Shown here one piece after another: positions 30,400 to 43,400 of a stretch of 60,000 bases of DNA (its first letter is position 1; every line of letters begins with the position of its first letter). Where the stretch lies: positions 9,361,669 through 9,421,668 of the forward strand of contig NC_087072.1 in NCBI RefSeq assembly GCF_026151205.1, given 5' to 3'. The notes below the pieces were generated by a model. The model was not told the origin of the DNA and made no database searches. It saw only the letters and a list, made by a program, of their open reading frames with translations. The position numbers and the translations under genes were made by a program. The stretch is from Bolinopsis microptera (Eukaryota; Ctenophora; Tentaculata; Lobata; Bolinopsidae).

Positions 30400-33300
30400 C
30401 TGGACTTCTACACAATAAAAGAAAGCGGTTGTGATTAGATCTTCGTAAGTCTTTGCATCATTTATTTACATATATATGCCTTATAAGAGCTAGCAATTTT
30501 CTCTCCGCTCGTTGAGATGTCGTCATTATTTTAACCAGTCGCTATATGTGACTTGTGACTTGTTCCTCAATTGTTCAGACTTAATCTTAGTAAGATTTCA
30601 GCTAATATAATAATATAATTAAGCCGAAATTTTGTGAGACTAATTATTGGAGGAACACTATTTTTTTTCCGCGCCAGTCTTGAAGATAATTAATAAAACG
30701 TGAAAGAACTGAAACACTGAGATATCGTTCCTAGTAACGTTTAATGACGTCATAAATAAATATCGAACAGATGTTTGGGACAGGTCGTGTCCCAAAACAT
30801 TCCCGTTTGATATGGCTCAGTGCCTAAGTGGCCATTAAAAAGACAATATAGCCAATCTATTCCATTTATTCCTACTGTGTTAGGCGCCTTCCGACGTACC
30901 TTGGAAACATTTTAAAAGGGTGAACATTGTATTACGTCCACTGAGCATACTTTATGTTTTTATTATACACAAAATTTCTAATTCTCGTTCCTAATTCCTT
31001 GACAGTTTGCACGAAGGCTGTAGCTGTCCTTTCTACTTATGGCTCAAAGGGCAAAACAAAATTTAATAAGTTCAGTTCAGTTAACAATAAAGGAGGATCC
31101 TGCAACCTATAGTTTCATTATATTTGTCTTCATCATATTTCATTAAGGAAATTAAAATTTGGCAAAATTTTGTAATTCCTGTTTGTAATTCCGCGGAAAT
31201 TTGCACAAAGGCTGCTCTTTCTAATTTTAGTAGAGCACAACAAAACCTGTAAAGTTTGAAATGATTTAGTTCAGTTAAGAACAAAAGAGGAGGATCTCTA
31301 GGGGATCCATTCCAGGGGCCGTAACAGTTCATTAAGAGCTACCGTCTAGACTAATAATGTGAGCAAACAAAGGTCTCTCTCCCACAAAGTTGCTCCTGTG
31401 TCGGACCAAACTATTTCTTGCTGCAATGTGTTCACTCTGCCACAAAGTTACTCCTGTGTCGGACCAAACTATTTCTTGCTGCAATGTGTTCACTCTCCCA
31501 CAAAGTTACTCCTGTGTCGGACCAAACTATTTCTTGCTGCAATGTGTTCACTCTGCCACAAAGTTGCTCCTGTGTCGGACCAAACTATTTCTTGCTGCAA
31601 TGTGTTCACTCTGCCACAAAGTTGCTCCTGTGTCGGACCAAACTATTTCTTGCTGCAATGTGTTCACTCGAGTTGAGTCAAATAGTCGTTTGTTATACTG
31701 ACAAGTGACAACTAAGCAGCTGTAAGTTTCTTAAAACAAAAACGTCTTTCTTTTGAATAATCCACTCGCCACAACAGAGTACACGAGCTTAATAATCCGA
31801 CTTATTTACTTATCATATAACTGAGTCTTAATTATTTACTCTAATGAAAGAGTTTATTACTGTGATGAATAAGACTCATTACTTCCTTACTTCCTATAAT
31901 CTGTCTTCCTTTCTTCTAGTTCTAGAACCAATAGCTCAGTTGCAGTATTGTGTGCTCACTCTACTCACTGGCAGCCAATATCCTGGCCAGGGTTTCATTT
32001 CTCGAGCTTGTATGTGTCGCCATACATTATCATGGTTACCATGGTCGCCATGGTTATGGTTAATGTTAGGATTGTGTTTTAAGGTGACAAGCTTAGCACC
32101 TCAAATGGCATCTGGAGATATTAAACAATATATGGTTCTCGGGTTCAATTGGATAGACGATTCAAGTCGATCACTATTCTAAGAAACAATTTATAATTTT
32201 GATCCGTTCATATACTTGCGTTTGATTTTTTAAAGCATCACTATTTTTAAAATAAATATTTTTAGCAAAAAAAATTATATAAATATATCGCAAATCTGTT
32301 ATGGGGGAGTGAGAACGAGAGTGGGAGAGTACGTGAGACTCTTTAGTATCACATTTGGGTCACAAAATTATCAATTAAACCACTTACCACCGGCCGATTC
32401 TAAAAGCTTAATCTGAATCGTTTGGCTTGGTCAGAGTTTCGTCAGCACTATATACCGAAAAAACCAGCCCCGTAACTCTTACCGTTTTCTTGATTAAGCC
32501 GTTCGGAAATTACACACGAACGAACGAACGAACACATATCTTGATTCTTGAGATTATTAGATAAACGCGTCAACAACATAATCACTTAGTCTTCAGATGA
32601 GCATTGAGCAAGACCTATTGTGACGGTTGAGGAATAGCTGATATAAATATAACAATTAGTTCGTATTATTAATTATCACCCATATTTATTATGTAATCAG
32701 CAGAGATATGGTCTTGTCTTGACGACATATTGTTGATACGTTCATAACAATAACAATAACCAGTCAGATTGATACCTCTCACACACAGTGTTACAGACAG
32801 CGGGACAGCCGCCCAATTGCTAGCGTCAGTTTCTGTGTAATCGTGCTGATATATTAATCTACAGTGTTGTTGTTGCCATTGTTATTGGCAAGTGTATCGC
32901 AACATGTTTCCTAGTGTTATATTAGCCAGCCATATCAACCCACACTGCCGTGATTTGGTGATTTCCAACTCGTTACCATGACAACAGCCTGACAAGGTAG
33001 TTTCGAGTGATAATTGGTCCAGCTGTTACCTTGATTACACCTTATTACAGCAGATAAACCGCTCTCGTGTATTGAATATTGATATTCGCTTAATGGCAAT
33101 GCAAGTTTATTTTAAATGGGGTCCTTACTACTTTTCAGATGGTCCTTTCTTTAAGGTCTGTATGAGATCTCCATTAATTCATGCTTTAGTACTTTAAGAG
33201 TCTAGTCAGACAAATGCAGGTCGTCTAGGAGGCTAATAAATTTATTCATGTAGTCAAGCAATTAGCACTCATATTGACGAGTGCATTTGTGCATTTGTGC

Positions 33301-33778
33301 ATATGTGCATATTTCCTATATAATTACAGGATTTCTCGGATTCTAAATTTTCATTTGACCCCTAGATGTAGTGACGCACTGACTGTGGTATATGAGATAT
33401 ATCGTAACCGCTCTTTCTTCTCCGTGATGTACCTAGTGTCCGAGATCACTGCACCCAATTGTGGCTTATTGTGGCTTATTGCACCCAATTGTGGCTTATT
33501 GCGGCTTATTGCACCCAATTGTGGCTTATTTTTAAGACCGAATTTTAGATTTTAGCTGTCATCATTTAAAAATGATGACAGCTCTGAACCTTTTATTTAA
33601 AACAAAAGAGAAAAGTCCGCCATTCTTGTACACACTAACTGAGAACGTGTAATCATGAACTACTTCGTGTTTAACATTTCTTACTTTCTCGTTATACCTG
33701 TTGAAATGCCGTTGAGTACTCACATACCGATAAAAAAGATTTATGAAAAGTATTTTAGGAATGTAATTTGTTTGAACA
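30400..33778. other. Gene-free stretch
   Basis: Apart from the minisatellite at 31383-31672, I see short repeats only: ACGAAC units near 32518, CCATGGT(C/T) repeats near 32030, and a TGTGGCTTATTGCACCCAAT repeat at about 33452-33530. No exon with good splice sites and protein-like content recognised. Confidence 0.5.
31383..31672. repeat. 58-bp minisatellite, five copies
   Basis: Units start at 31383, 31441, 31499, 31557 and 31615 and contain CACAAAGTTGCTCCTGTGTC and GGACCAAACTATTTCTTGCT. They are almost identical (G/A at one position). The three overlapping long ORFs are by-products of the period. Confidence 0.95.
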
Positions 33779-33780
33779 TA

Positions 33781-34637
33781 CCTTAATTCCCAAAAATTTG
33801 GGCGACAAAAAATTTGAGCGGGCCTCTCGCCCAAATTTTTTGCAGACCAAATTAATTGCATAAATCTTTTCCGTCTGCTAAATTTTTTGCTAACCAAACT
33901 TTTGGCATTTGGCCTGTGGTCCTGAAATCTACAGAAAGATGGCTTTTTCTTCATATCCAAGTGAAATAAGATTTGAAATTTTAGTTTTCTAATCTGTCAT
34001 TCATGGCTTGACCAAGTAAAACTTAGGCTTATATTTTAAATGAATAGAAATAACTGGAATAGCTAACAGCTACTAATAAAACAAATGGCTAGAGGTACGG
34101 ATAGCTAGAGATTTAAACAAGATCTGCAAATGGATTATCATCCACCGCGCCGTAAATGGTAAAGTCTGATCTACAAGCATCAGTTATACCCGACTTCTCA
34201 AAGCCTTTCCTTATGTCATCTGGCCTCCCTTTTAAATATACAAAAAGTTCGTTGATCCAACGAGCGTGTACTTCACGGATTACTGTCAAGCGGGTATCAA
34301 TTTTCACATTGTCTGATGAAACTCCTCCTGTGCCATCATCACTGTATTTTTAGTAGTTACTGGGCAGCGCAGATCGTAAATTTCATAATGTGAAACAACT
34401 TAGACTACCACCTACAATCTACATACTTAAAATTGAAAGCAAAATGACTGGAATAAGGAATAATAATGAACTAAGGCAAATATCTAACTGAAATTTTAGT
34501 GGAAAATCGTTCATTTTTCGAAGAATTTGTGCCCAAATTTTCGGTCGCCCAAATGAGTTCAAATTTTCTGCCCAAATTTTTCGGGCTCAAATAAATTGTG
34601 CTCAATATAATGGCACACAAATTTTTGGGAACTAAGG
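33781..34637. mobile_element. Deletion derivative of a pogo/Tigger-like transposon
   Basis: TA-flanked (33779-33780 and 34638-34639) element of 857 bp. The left end CCTTAATTCCCAAAAATTTG and right end CAAATTTTTGGGAACTAAGG are inverted repeats with one mismatch. A transposase remnant lies inside on the minus strand. The ends resemble those of the MITE at 12119-12621 (CCTTA...TAAGG next to TA). Confidence 0.82.
34110..34352 (-). pseudogene. Transposase C-terminal remnant (pogo/Tigger type)
   Basis: Minus-strand reading with Met at 34307 and open codons upstream to about 34352. It gives VIREVHARWINELFVYLKG, then DDIRKGFEKSGITDA, the layout of the C-terminal end of pogo/Tigger/jerky-type DDE transposases, where a W-helix is followed by I..SF.K.GI. 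The DDE catalytic core is missing, so it is inactive. Assignment is from motif resemblance only. Confidence 0.6.
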
Positions 34638-34639
34638 TA

Positions 34640-37600
34640 TAACCTGCTTTTGTAATATGTCCACTATTAAAGTACGGTCACCTCATTCAATTTTCTAACA
34701 ATTAAAGATTGAGCCAGGGTTTTCCAGCAAAGTAACCAAGGTACCAGTAAGCTTTGGATTATTTTATTTTTGCATATTAGTTAACAAACTCAGCATATCC
34801 AATTCCATGATAGCATCTATTCATCCACTGCTTGATTATTCGGTTCAATATGAGCTTTTAGATTTTCCAACATTTGATTAGATACACCATCGATAAGTCA
34901 TAAAGCACCGAACGTATTAATTGCGATGGACAATTTGATATCCCAATCTTTTGTGTAGAAGCTTCAATCATAGGTCATTGACTGCCCTAGTCTTGACCCC
35001 GTACATACTGCTGATGCTTTATAAAGCTTTTTTTTCTTCTGCTAATTATATTCCTGCTGCAGCTGGATTACATTCATGGTGTCAAAATTTGTGGTTTGAA
35101 AATATCAAGTTTTTGCAGTTGTTGTTGGTTTATTCGGGTTCAACTGTGCAAAATAATGCGCTGGAGAATTTAATCAAATTCTTGAATAACTATACAAAAA
35201 TTGCAGCATTAATAATGAAAACCACTCATCATTTATCTATCTAGGGTAAAGGACACCCGGGTAACTGTAGCGTCAGCGATAGCAATATTCTAAAAACCAA
35301 GTTTGTCACATGAACATCTAGGCAGAGTTTGATTGGTATAAGCACGTTACCAAACCACAAAATCTGCTGCTGAGATATTTAAGGAAAATCTTTCAATTTG
35401 AGAGGAGACTTAAGTATGGGTGATTATTTGTCACGTCACTATTTTTGTTTCAAATTTACACGTGAGTAGATCCAAATCTTCGAGCTAAGCTTTACCTCCA
35501 CCTGACTGTTGAGGACATCAAAAAACCCCTTTGTTCATGTTAAAGTGATTCATGTGACTCGCCCTCGTGTCCACCCTTTTAGAAAAATACCGCTTTTGTG
35601 TCCTCCGCCCTCGTCACTCGTGTCCGGTTCCCCTACAAAGTCCAAGACCAATGACAAAATAATGCTTTATTCATGAGCATTGCAAGCAAAGGGTTCCTTC
35701 TCTATTGTGGCAAGCAAACCCGTTACTAACTCCTATCCCCTTATACCAAGGATTGAAACCAAAGGCCATTATGCTATTAAAAAACTATGGACATTATCCT
35801 CGGTTATATATCGACGCCACGAACTTGTGAGAGCTGAATTTTGGGATTTACTTCTACATTTGTGCTACGCAAGATGTTGTGAATTCTTTAAATGTGCGTT
35901 TTGATTTTATTCCAACTCGTTTCTCCTTCTAGCTCTGCTCATACAATATATCAATCAGTGACCTCTGCACTGGTCGCACAACATATCAACCATTGGTCGA
36001 AATTTGAGATAGCCGATAGGGCATGAACACAGTTTATGGTCGGACTTTAATTTGTTTATTGTGTCCTGGCTTTTAGTTTTAATATTATAATTGATAAAAA
36101 CCCACAATCAAGGATTAATTTCAATTTTCCGGCAATTTCCGACAGCCTCAAATTTCCTCTTTTTATTACCCGGTTCCGGCCATACCAGGAAAAATCCGGC
36201 AAACCGGAAAATATATTGATATCCGGTCGTTTCCGGTCCGGCAGCCAAAACCCTAGACCGGTCTGTTTCTAGTATCAATCAAACGTACAGGACTATAAGT
36301 ATCGTTGCTCTAAACTTTACAATATCATGTTCCTACTGCATAACCATTCAAGACAGGGACCAGGGTAGTACCAATTTTTAGGTTTAACACATGACATGGG
36401 ATATTAAGTTCCTCGTGACAGATGGATCGTCCTCTACTAAACCATCAGTTATCCCAGGCCACCGTTATATAATAAACCTATAATTCAAAACATATTACTT
36501 TTGGTTTTGTCTCCGTGCTGGTAAAGGTTACTGAAACAAAACTAAATATGCACTATTCACTACAGTACGATTTTGTAATTTCGCACTTTAGTTTTCGACC
36601 AAGGTTTTAATTAAGAATATAAAATCAAAAATCTCGATAATCTGGGGTAAACATGCACCCTAATGTTTATGTAATTTCATTACATTAATAGTGGCATAAC
36701 GTATGATGTTGGTACCCCCCCCCCTCCTGTGTCCATAGCGCCTTTATGGTCCATAGCGCCTTTATGTCGCCGCTCCCCCTAAAATTTAGAATGGTAGGTG
36801 ATTTGAGAGGCCCTTCGTTACATGTACACGGCCGCGGGTATAATAGCGGGGATGTGGTGCAAGTTTGTTTGACACTTTACACTTGAAGCGTTTACCGTTT
36901 ACCGTTTATACAAGAGCTCACAGGGCCAGCTAATCAAGCACTGTAATCACTGTCACCAGACCAGGCCGGCTAATCAGCCAGTTCCCATTCCTCACTCGGA
37001 GATGTCATTAGTAACAAGGTCGTTGAGAGTCCTTGATTTAACGGTGAAAGTCATTACGTATCCAACTGATTCTCAGGAATACCGCCAGATTCTAGGTCTT
37101 GAGTTACCCTCACCCACTGCCCAGATATATGACAACTGCAGGGTACATTCGAAACAGATGGCAGCCCCTTTTCCGAAAGCTCATGAAATTCTAATATGTC
37201 TCTTTGTCGAACTATTGCAGGTGTCAAGCCTCTGTAGTAGTAGTAATTGTAAATAGGCCTAATAGTTGAATAATGAATATGTAAAGGTAACACATTGTTA
37301 CAGAGATAACAAGTGCCGTGCCACCACCTGTGGTTAGAACCCGTGCCCTTTGTCACCAGTGTAATTTGCTTCTTCTTAGAGGGTTCGCACTGACTAACAG
37401 TTATAATTCCTTACAGTTTAACCATTCAACTTCGAAGCTCTGTCAATTTTTGTATTTGTCTCATTTAGGGTTTTATTTCTCTTTGTTTTGTGTTCAGCAC
37501 CCGGTTAACAGTACTGGGTCACCATGTAGAGTTTGTCCTGATAATAAGGGCCCGACAATGGGATGGTGCTGTTGTCATGGGCAACACAGTGTATACTTTT

Positions 37601-40425
37601 AGTATAACAGCCTCAGTTTTATCATGACGTTATGAATTTATTTTTAAAAGTGATTTTTAGTTTATCGTTATCCATTTGGAGGACGATGTCGTCATGAATC
37701 ATGATCCCCTGTAGATATATTTCTGCCAAAGTTAAATGGTTGCTTTACCTTTATGGTTTATTTTATTATTGTGGTTTATGTGATTTTTGCCAGCTATAAG
37801 TAATATGTACGGGGTCACGACTACAGACTAGAGCAGTCAATGACCTATATACTATTATTGGACAACAAATTGTCCCAAATTGTTAAGTATACACTCTGAG
37901 TAGTGACAAGTACATTACTTTCCGTCTTGAAGGTAACGTAACGTTTTCCTGTGCGTCGCGTTGTGCCTCCAATGTTGAGCTGTTCTTTAAATTTGATTTT
38001 GTCAAAATTACACTGTGGTTTGCTTATTCAAAAGTTCAAAGGCCTTCGCAATATAGAGCTGTTTCATGTAATTGTACGTTTTGCAGTAGCGATGCTATCA
38101 GTTAAGGAAAATTAACTGAGCCAACCAACTTTACTTAACTGATCCTCAAATCTATTCATTAATTCTCATTTATTCATTAGCATGTTAATTCAGGAAACGA
38201 CTCAGCAAAGCTAGAGATGAATTTGTGGCACACTGTAGTTATACCCATTGTAGTAGTGGCTGGTGCACATTTAGCGGATTTGAGCTTTTCAGCACAATTT
38301 AAAACGAGGCCTTCATGTTATGGAGCCAGGGTTTGGATTGGCTTTACCTGTTTGAAACGTTTCCATCACGTTACATAATACTCAATAAATGTAATAAATT
38401 TGTAGTATTGTTATTAGTTTAATACTAAATAAGTCAACCTTGATTCTTTGTTTTATCAATATTATATCTCATGCAATATTTACAATGAAATATTTTACCA
38501 AAACACATATTTGGGGAGAGTGGACCGTTGCCAGTGTCTCCCTTTCCAAAACAAAAGGAAATGATATCAATTTGAACAACCGTTCTCAAATGCAAAATGA
38601 TACCGAGAATGAAATCGGTCGCTCGCTTTTCCCATTCATTCATGGCGTACGAATTGTAATAAGTTTCGGTTTGTTACATCAATCGACAATCACACTCTGT
38701 AAAAATCTCTTTGGGTTGCTTTCGGGCCGATGCCTAGTACTTCGGGATAAGGGCAGTAGTTAGTGTCCAATTAACTGATGTTTATCGAACCGTTTTTGCC
38801 GAGTACAGCTGCCTCCATGTAGTTTCCTCGATTATAAGCGTAAATGAATGGGGAAAGCGAGCGACTGATTTCATTCTCGGTATCATTTTGCATTTGAGAA
38901 ACCGGAATTTTATGTTTTCTACAAGTTCTGAGGCTACGAGATTGGCGCAAACTATAAAACTATAGATTCCTTTGCCTAATCGCGTTGTCGCAGAACTTGA
39001 GGAAAACCAAATTACGGTTTTAATTTAAAAAGTGCCAAAACATATTGTTTTTATCTATATTTTACAAATATGAAGTTATTTTCCGGGTCAAATCATAAAC
39101 GGTTTGGTGTATTTCCCCTCAAGACACTGCTCAACACTCGACAAGACTATCTATCCGACCTTTCAGTTTAAAGGGTGGGCATTTGCCCAAAATTATTTCA
39201 ACACAATATGATCTCTGATTCTTTATTGGAGGCATGACACAGCTGCGAATCTTTAACAATGGAATGTACCAATTTTGATGAACACCCAATTTCCCCTTCT
39301 TTGTCTTCGAGCACTAGATCCCCATAGTAATAGTTGCCCAACTATTGATTTCGGTGATCATTCATTGTCGCTTTATTATACGTTATAGTCGTTTAGCAAC
39401 TTCAAATACATTTGAACCGTTCGTTGGAAATTTGTTTTGTCTTTTTGTAAGATTACATGATTTGATTAGAAACTTTCATCAAATAATGAACGACAGCAAC
39501 ATTAAAGTACAATCATGGCGCAACGTATGTTTAGGCTACTAATGAGTGGCCGCGGAGTCACAGACTGAATTTGTGGCAGGCTAGATGAATGATAAGTAAT
39601 CGCAGTTCCATCCATCGTGTGACACAAGTGTCTCAGACTTTTATTCTGGCCCCGTACGAAGTACAGAGTGCATGATAATAAGTATAAAAACTGCTGTGGA
39701 ATTTTATCTTTTATGACTGCCAACAAAACGGTCAAATGATAGTTCCTTGTCAGAACCTGTTTAAATATCTCACCCAAAGCGGGATAAACGTATTTTAATC
39801 AAGTGACAGCAACTGGTTTTTCTGTTCATAATGAGTCGAAAGGTTTTATTCAATCGATCAAAATCATTCTAGGTTGCCTGGCGATAAGGGCTTGGATTTA
39901 CACACTGAAAGTCACAATATTTCCCATGTGAAGTAATAGGTGTTTGTGCTGACTTTAGGTAAGGACTCAGTTGTCTTTCTACCAGTACCATGAACTAAGA
40001 CAACTAATTGATGAGCATAAACGTTTGAGCCGAGACAAGATTTATAAGCAAAAACAATTGCACGATGATGTAAGGTCCGTCAAATATTTAATGACGATTT
40101 ATAGTCTAGTACATTTGAGCGCATCAAATGCAAATTCGTTCTTTCATTACATGTCCTATTTAATTAGACTAGTCGCTTCCATTTTAAAACGGCCAATATT
40201 TTCATCTCTGAAAACTACTAATACACGTCTTCCCATAACATTTGTCGTGTTTAAGGTCATTCCGATTCTAGCGACGTCGTTTACGTTTGTTCACTAAAAT
40301 ACCGTCTACAGTGCTTATTGTGGGCAATGTAACAACTCTCTCTCTCCCTCTCTCTATGCTCGGACTTTTAAAGTAGTTCCATTGTTGGAGGCCACTGAAC
40401 CCTAGATAGCTAGGTATGACCTAGT
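34640..40425. other. Gene-poor stretch upstream of the GPCR
   Basis: No confident gene. Noted: a CCGG-rich patch at about 36130-36240, a C run near 36714-36724 with GTCCATAGCGCCTTTAT repeated, an inverted repeat at 38583-38901, and a short exon-like stretch 39986-40070 (TTTCTACCAG before, GATGAT|GTAAGG after). The last could be a 5' exon of the GPCR, but I cannot show it. Confidence 0.5.
38583..38901. repeat. Inverted repeat, about 58-bp arms, 200-bp spacer
   Basis: 38583-38640 (TCTCAAATGCAAAATGATAC ... CGCTCGCTTTTCCCATTCAT) is matched in reverse complement by 38843-38901 with few mismatches. No terminal target duplication was identified; it may be a foldback element or the ends of a small transposon. 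Confidence 0.85.
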
Positions 40426-43400
40426 ATGGATCCGTATCATTTCAACTGCAGGTAAGTTGTGTTTATAATCTGTATAGTTGCCTTCTATTGGCATCTCTCC
40501 GCTTATTCACACTTTTATTTTGGTTAAGTTCTCATTTATTTTGTTCCATCGTTCCAATTACAGTAACACTATCGGTATCAATAAAAAGAAACCTATGCTA
40601 CTGATATACATAATATTTAAAGTAGCGGAATATAATTCTAAAATAGTTGTGGAATTTGTAGTTTGATTTCAAGACAACGTTTTTGACAGAGATTGTTTTA
40701 TTTATCAGACTTTGGATTTATAAACTTTTCCAGGAAGTCCGTTACTATCTTTATAGTAGTTGACTCAAATAAGTTACAAATTAATTTCTTAACTAGTTGA
40801 TTAGTTAATAAAGTGTACTAACTGCGTCCTCTCCCAGCGCCAACAGCTCTACAGATCACCTATACCATCACAGCCCCACTTTCGACTCAATTCTCGGATC
40901 CGTTCTCCTTGCCCTCGCCCTGCTCGGAACTCTCTTCAATCTTATCGGTATTTCTCAGTGATTTAATCTTTTGTATGCATATTCAGCCGCATAAGTCATG
41001 TCACAATAGTATAACAATGTAGTCTTAATATAGTAACTCAAGATTGTAGCTAAAATTATAACAAAAATTACAAAATCAAGTCCATTTATTTACTACTATT
41101 CAAAACTGATCTTATATTGAGGTATTTGACTTACGATGTTCGGTTATCTTGACGTCGAATTTCAACACTCCGCAAACACCCTCATACTTGTCACAGTTGT
41201 GTTGGCAGTAAGAACAGTGACAAAGAAGAATTGTAGTAAAGCCCGGCTCGCTTCTTCTCTCCTTATCTTCAATCTTAGTCTCAGGTATCTCTCTTGACTG
41301 GATAGTCGGCTTTTTCTGTGCTTATCTTGTTTTATTATTATTAGCTTCTTTCATCCTTTCTTAGCGTATCGGTAATGATGCAGGAGCGAAACTTGTTTTA
41401 ACCTCCCCTTAACCTCCAATTAAGTCTCATTTAACCTCACATCTAGTACTTCCATAAGTCATAACTAATTTTACCTAATTTTACCTCACCTTTAATACCC
41501 TTAAAACTGATTTTACCTAACTCCTCAGTGATACAGTGTACAGTGGAGTGCACCTGTTTAGTGCAATAACCATGCTATCTGGAGGCAGAGAGGGGGGTAT
41601 ACTAGACAACACCTTCACCAGAGTCCTGTGTAACCTCACTGGGGTATTATTCAACCTCACCATGAGGTTTGTATTCAACCTCACAGCGAGTCATGTTAAA
41701 TCAGTTAACTTTAAAATAATGTGTGTCAGGATGATCCATTAAGCGCTTAGCTTTTCTAGGTTTGAATTCGTGTCTTCAACAGTTCAACTGGAACTTTATT
41801 TCTTTGGAAAATGTATTAATTGTCGTGTGAACTACGATTTAAAACTGTTCTTTTAAACTATATATCTTTAAAAATATATATCTAGATTTTACAATTACTG
41901 ATTCACTCCTCAGGACGTCTCTGTGGTTCCTGACGATGCTGACTCTGATCCGCTACGTGTCAGTAATGTTTCCTCTGAAGCTCCCTCTTCTCGTCACTAA
42001 GAGACGAGTCAAGACTGTGGCTGTCAGCGTTTGGATCGTCATATTCGTCCTGCCCCTCGTCCCCTTTACTCTACAGGGTTCTTATGAGTACGACACTCGT
42101 CTCTCTATCTGTATCTGGCATGTTGCCAACGATCAGTCATTTCATGTGAGCTTTTCATATGTTTATATTCTGAATTAGATCAGTTAACAATTTAATAACA
42201 ATATCATGTTTTGGAAAGTATCTACAATATTTCACTTCACAAATCTAAAATCATGTGGCTCCGACAACCACAACTTTTATTGAGGTTTCTGTTAAATCTC
42301 GTCTCCTGTTTACAGACCCGAGTAGCAATCCACCTGGTATTGATGGTGGTTCCGATAGTGTTCCCTGGTCTCCTTATCATCACCCTCTATCTACAGATAG
42401 TGTGGAAGGTAAGCTTTTACTTCTTTCGTGTTTCTCGTTGGTTCTTTTTTGTGACCTTTTTAGATCCTTCGTATGGGGGTCCAATTTGCGGGACCCAAAT
42501 TATTAATTCCTTGGCCAATTTTTTATTTCTTCATACTAGAAAAAAGGCCATAAAATCATTCGACCCGACCAACAAATTTCAATAGTACATCTCTCACGGT
42601 TTTTGAAGAAATTCGTGTAAAAATGTATGTCGTGGTGTCAGTAAAATGGCAGATACACCTATTATATATATTGTAACGCTTTATATATAGAAAGATTAGA
42701 ACTTAAAATTAAACCAGTAATGATTATGACCTGACCTTGCTTTTGTTGCGACTAGCCCTTGTATAAATTAACCGATACCCTGCTTCTAATTATCATTATT
42801 TTCCAGGTAATACAACTAAAAACAGTGCACTACAAACTACGATCAGGGAAAATTGCAAACAAAGGTAAAGAAAATAGCAATATTAACCAACAAAATATCT
42901 GAAAAGATAAATCGTTTTCTAACTAAGTTTTCAATTTCCTGAAATTCGTCAAACTTTATTACAATCATGATCAATAGCTTTGCTTGTAGGATCAAGTTTT
43001 GAGGGACGTTCGGTCCCTTATTCCCTGGTCACCGTCAACGGTAATATACGGCGCTTAGTTTAACGATTTCTTGCCTTCTGCCATTTGCATGCACGTGTGA
43101 AGTGGCCAAACATTATACTGATAAATTACAAATTTAGCGCTGATTTTCGCACTGTGACTGTGGCTGTCATGACATTACATACTCCACTTGATGAATCAGC
43201 TGCAACGCTGCTGATTAACGAATATTTGAATCATTTTCGGTTACGGAATGTTCAAGTTCATTCAGATAGTCACGTTTTATCATTTATCAGCTACTCACTG
43301 CTGTAATATCTTGCTGAATACTCCGATGTTTATCAGTGGAGAACCTAGCGGATGAGGAGAAGGAGGAGAAAGAGAAGGAGAATGATAAGGATTTGGTAGA

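Noticed and set aside
31359-31708. Three overlapping plus-strand ORFs of about 100 aa
   Set aside because: Frames of the 58-bp minisatellite.
33562-33960. 132-aa minus-strand ORF
   Set aside because: Half of it lies in the left end of the pogo-like element and it has no protein-like features.
40855-41284. GPCR exon 3 starting at an earlier AG (near 41120)
   Set aside because: The AG at 41196 gives a continuous TM1 and correct phase; the earlier start would duplicate the hydrophobic segment and break phase.
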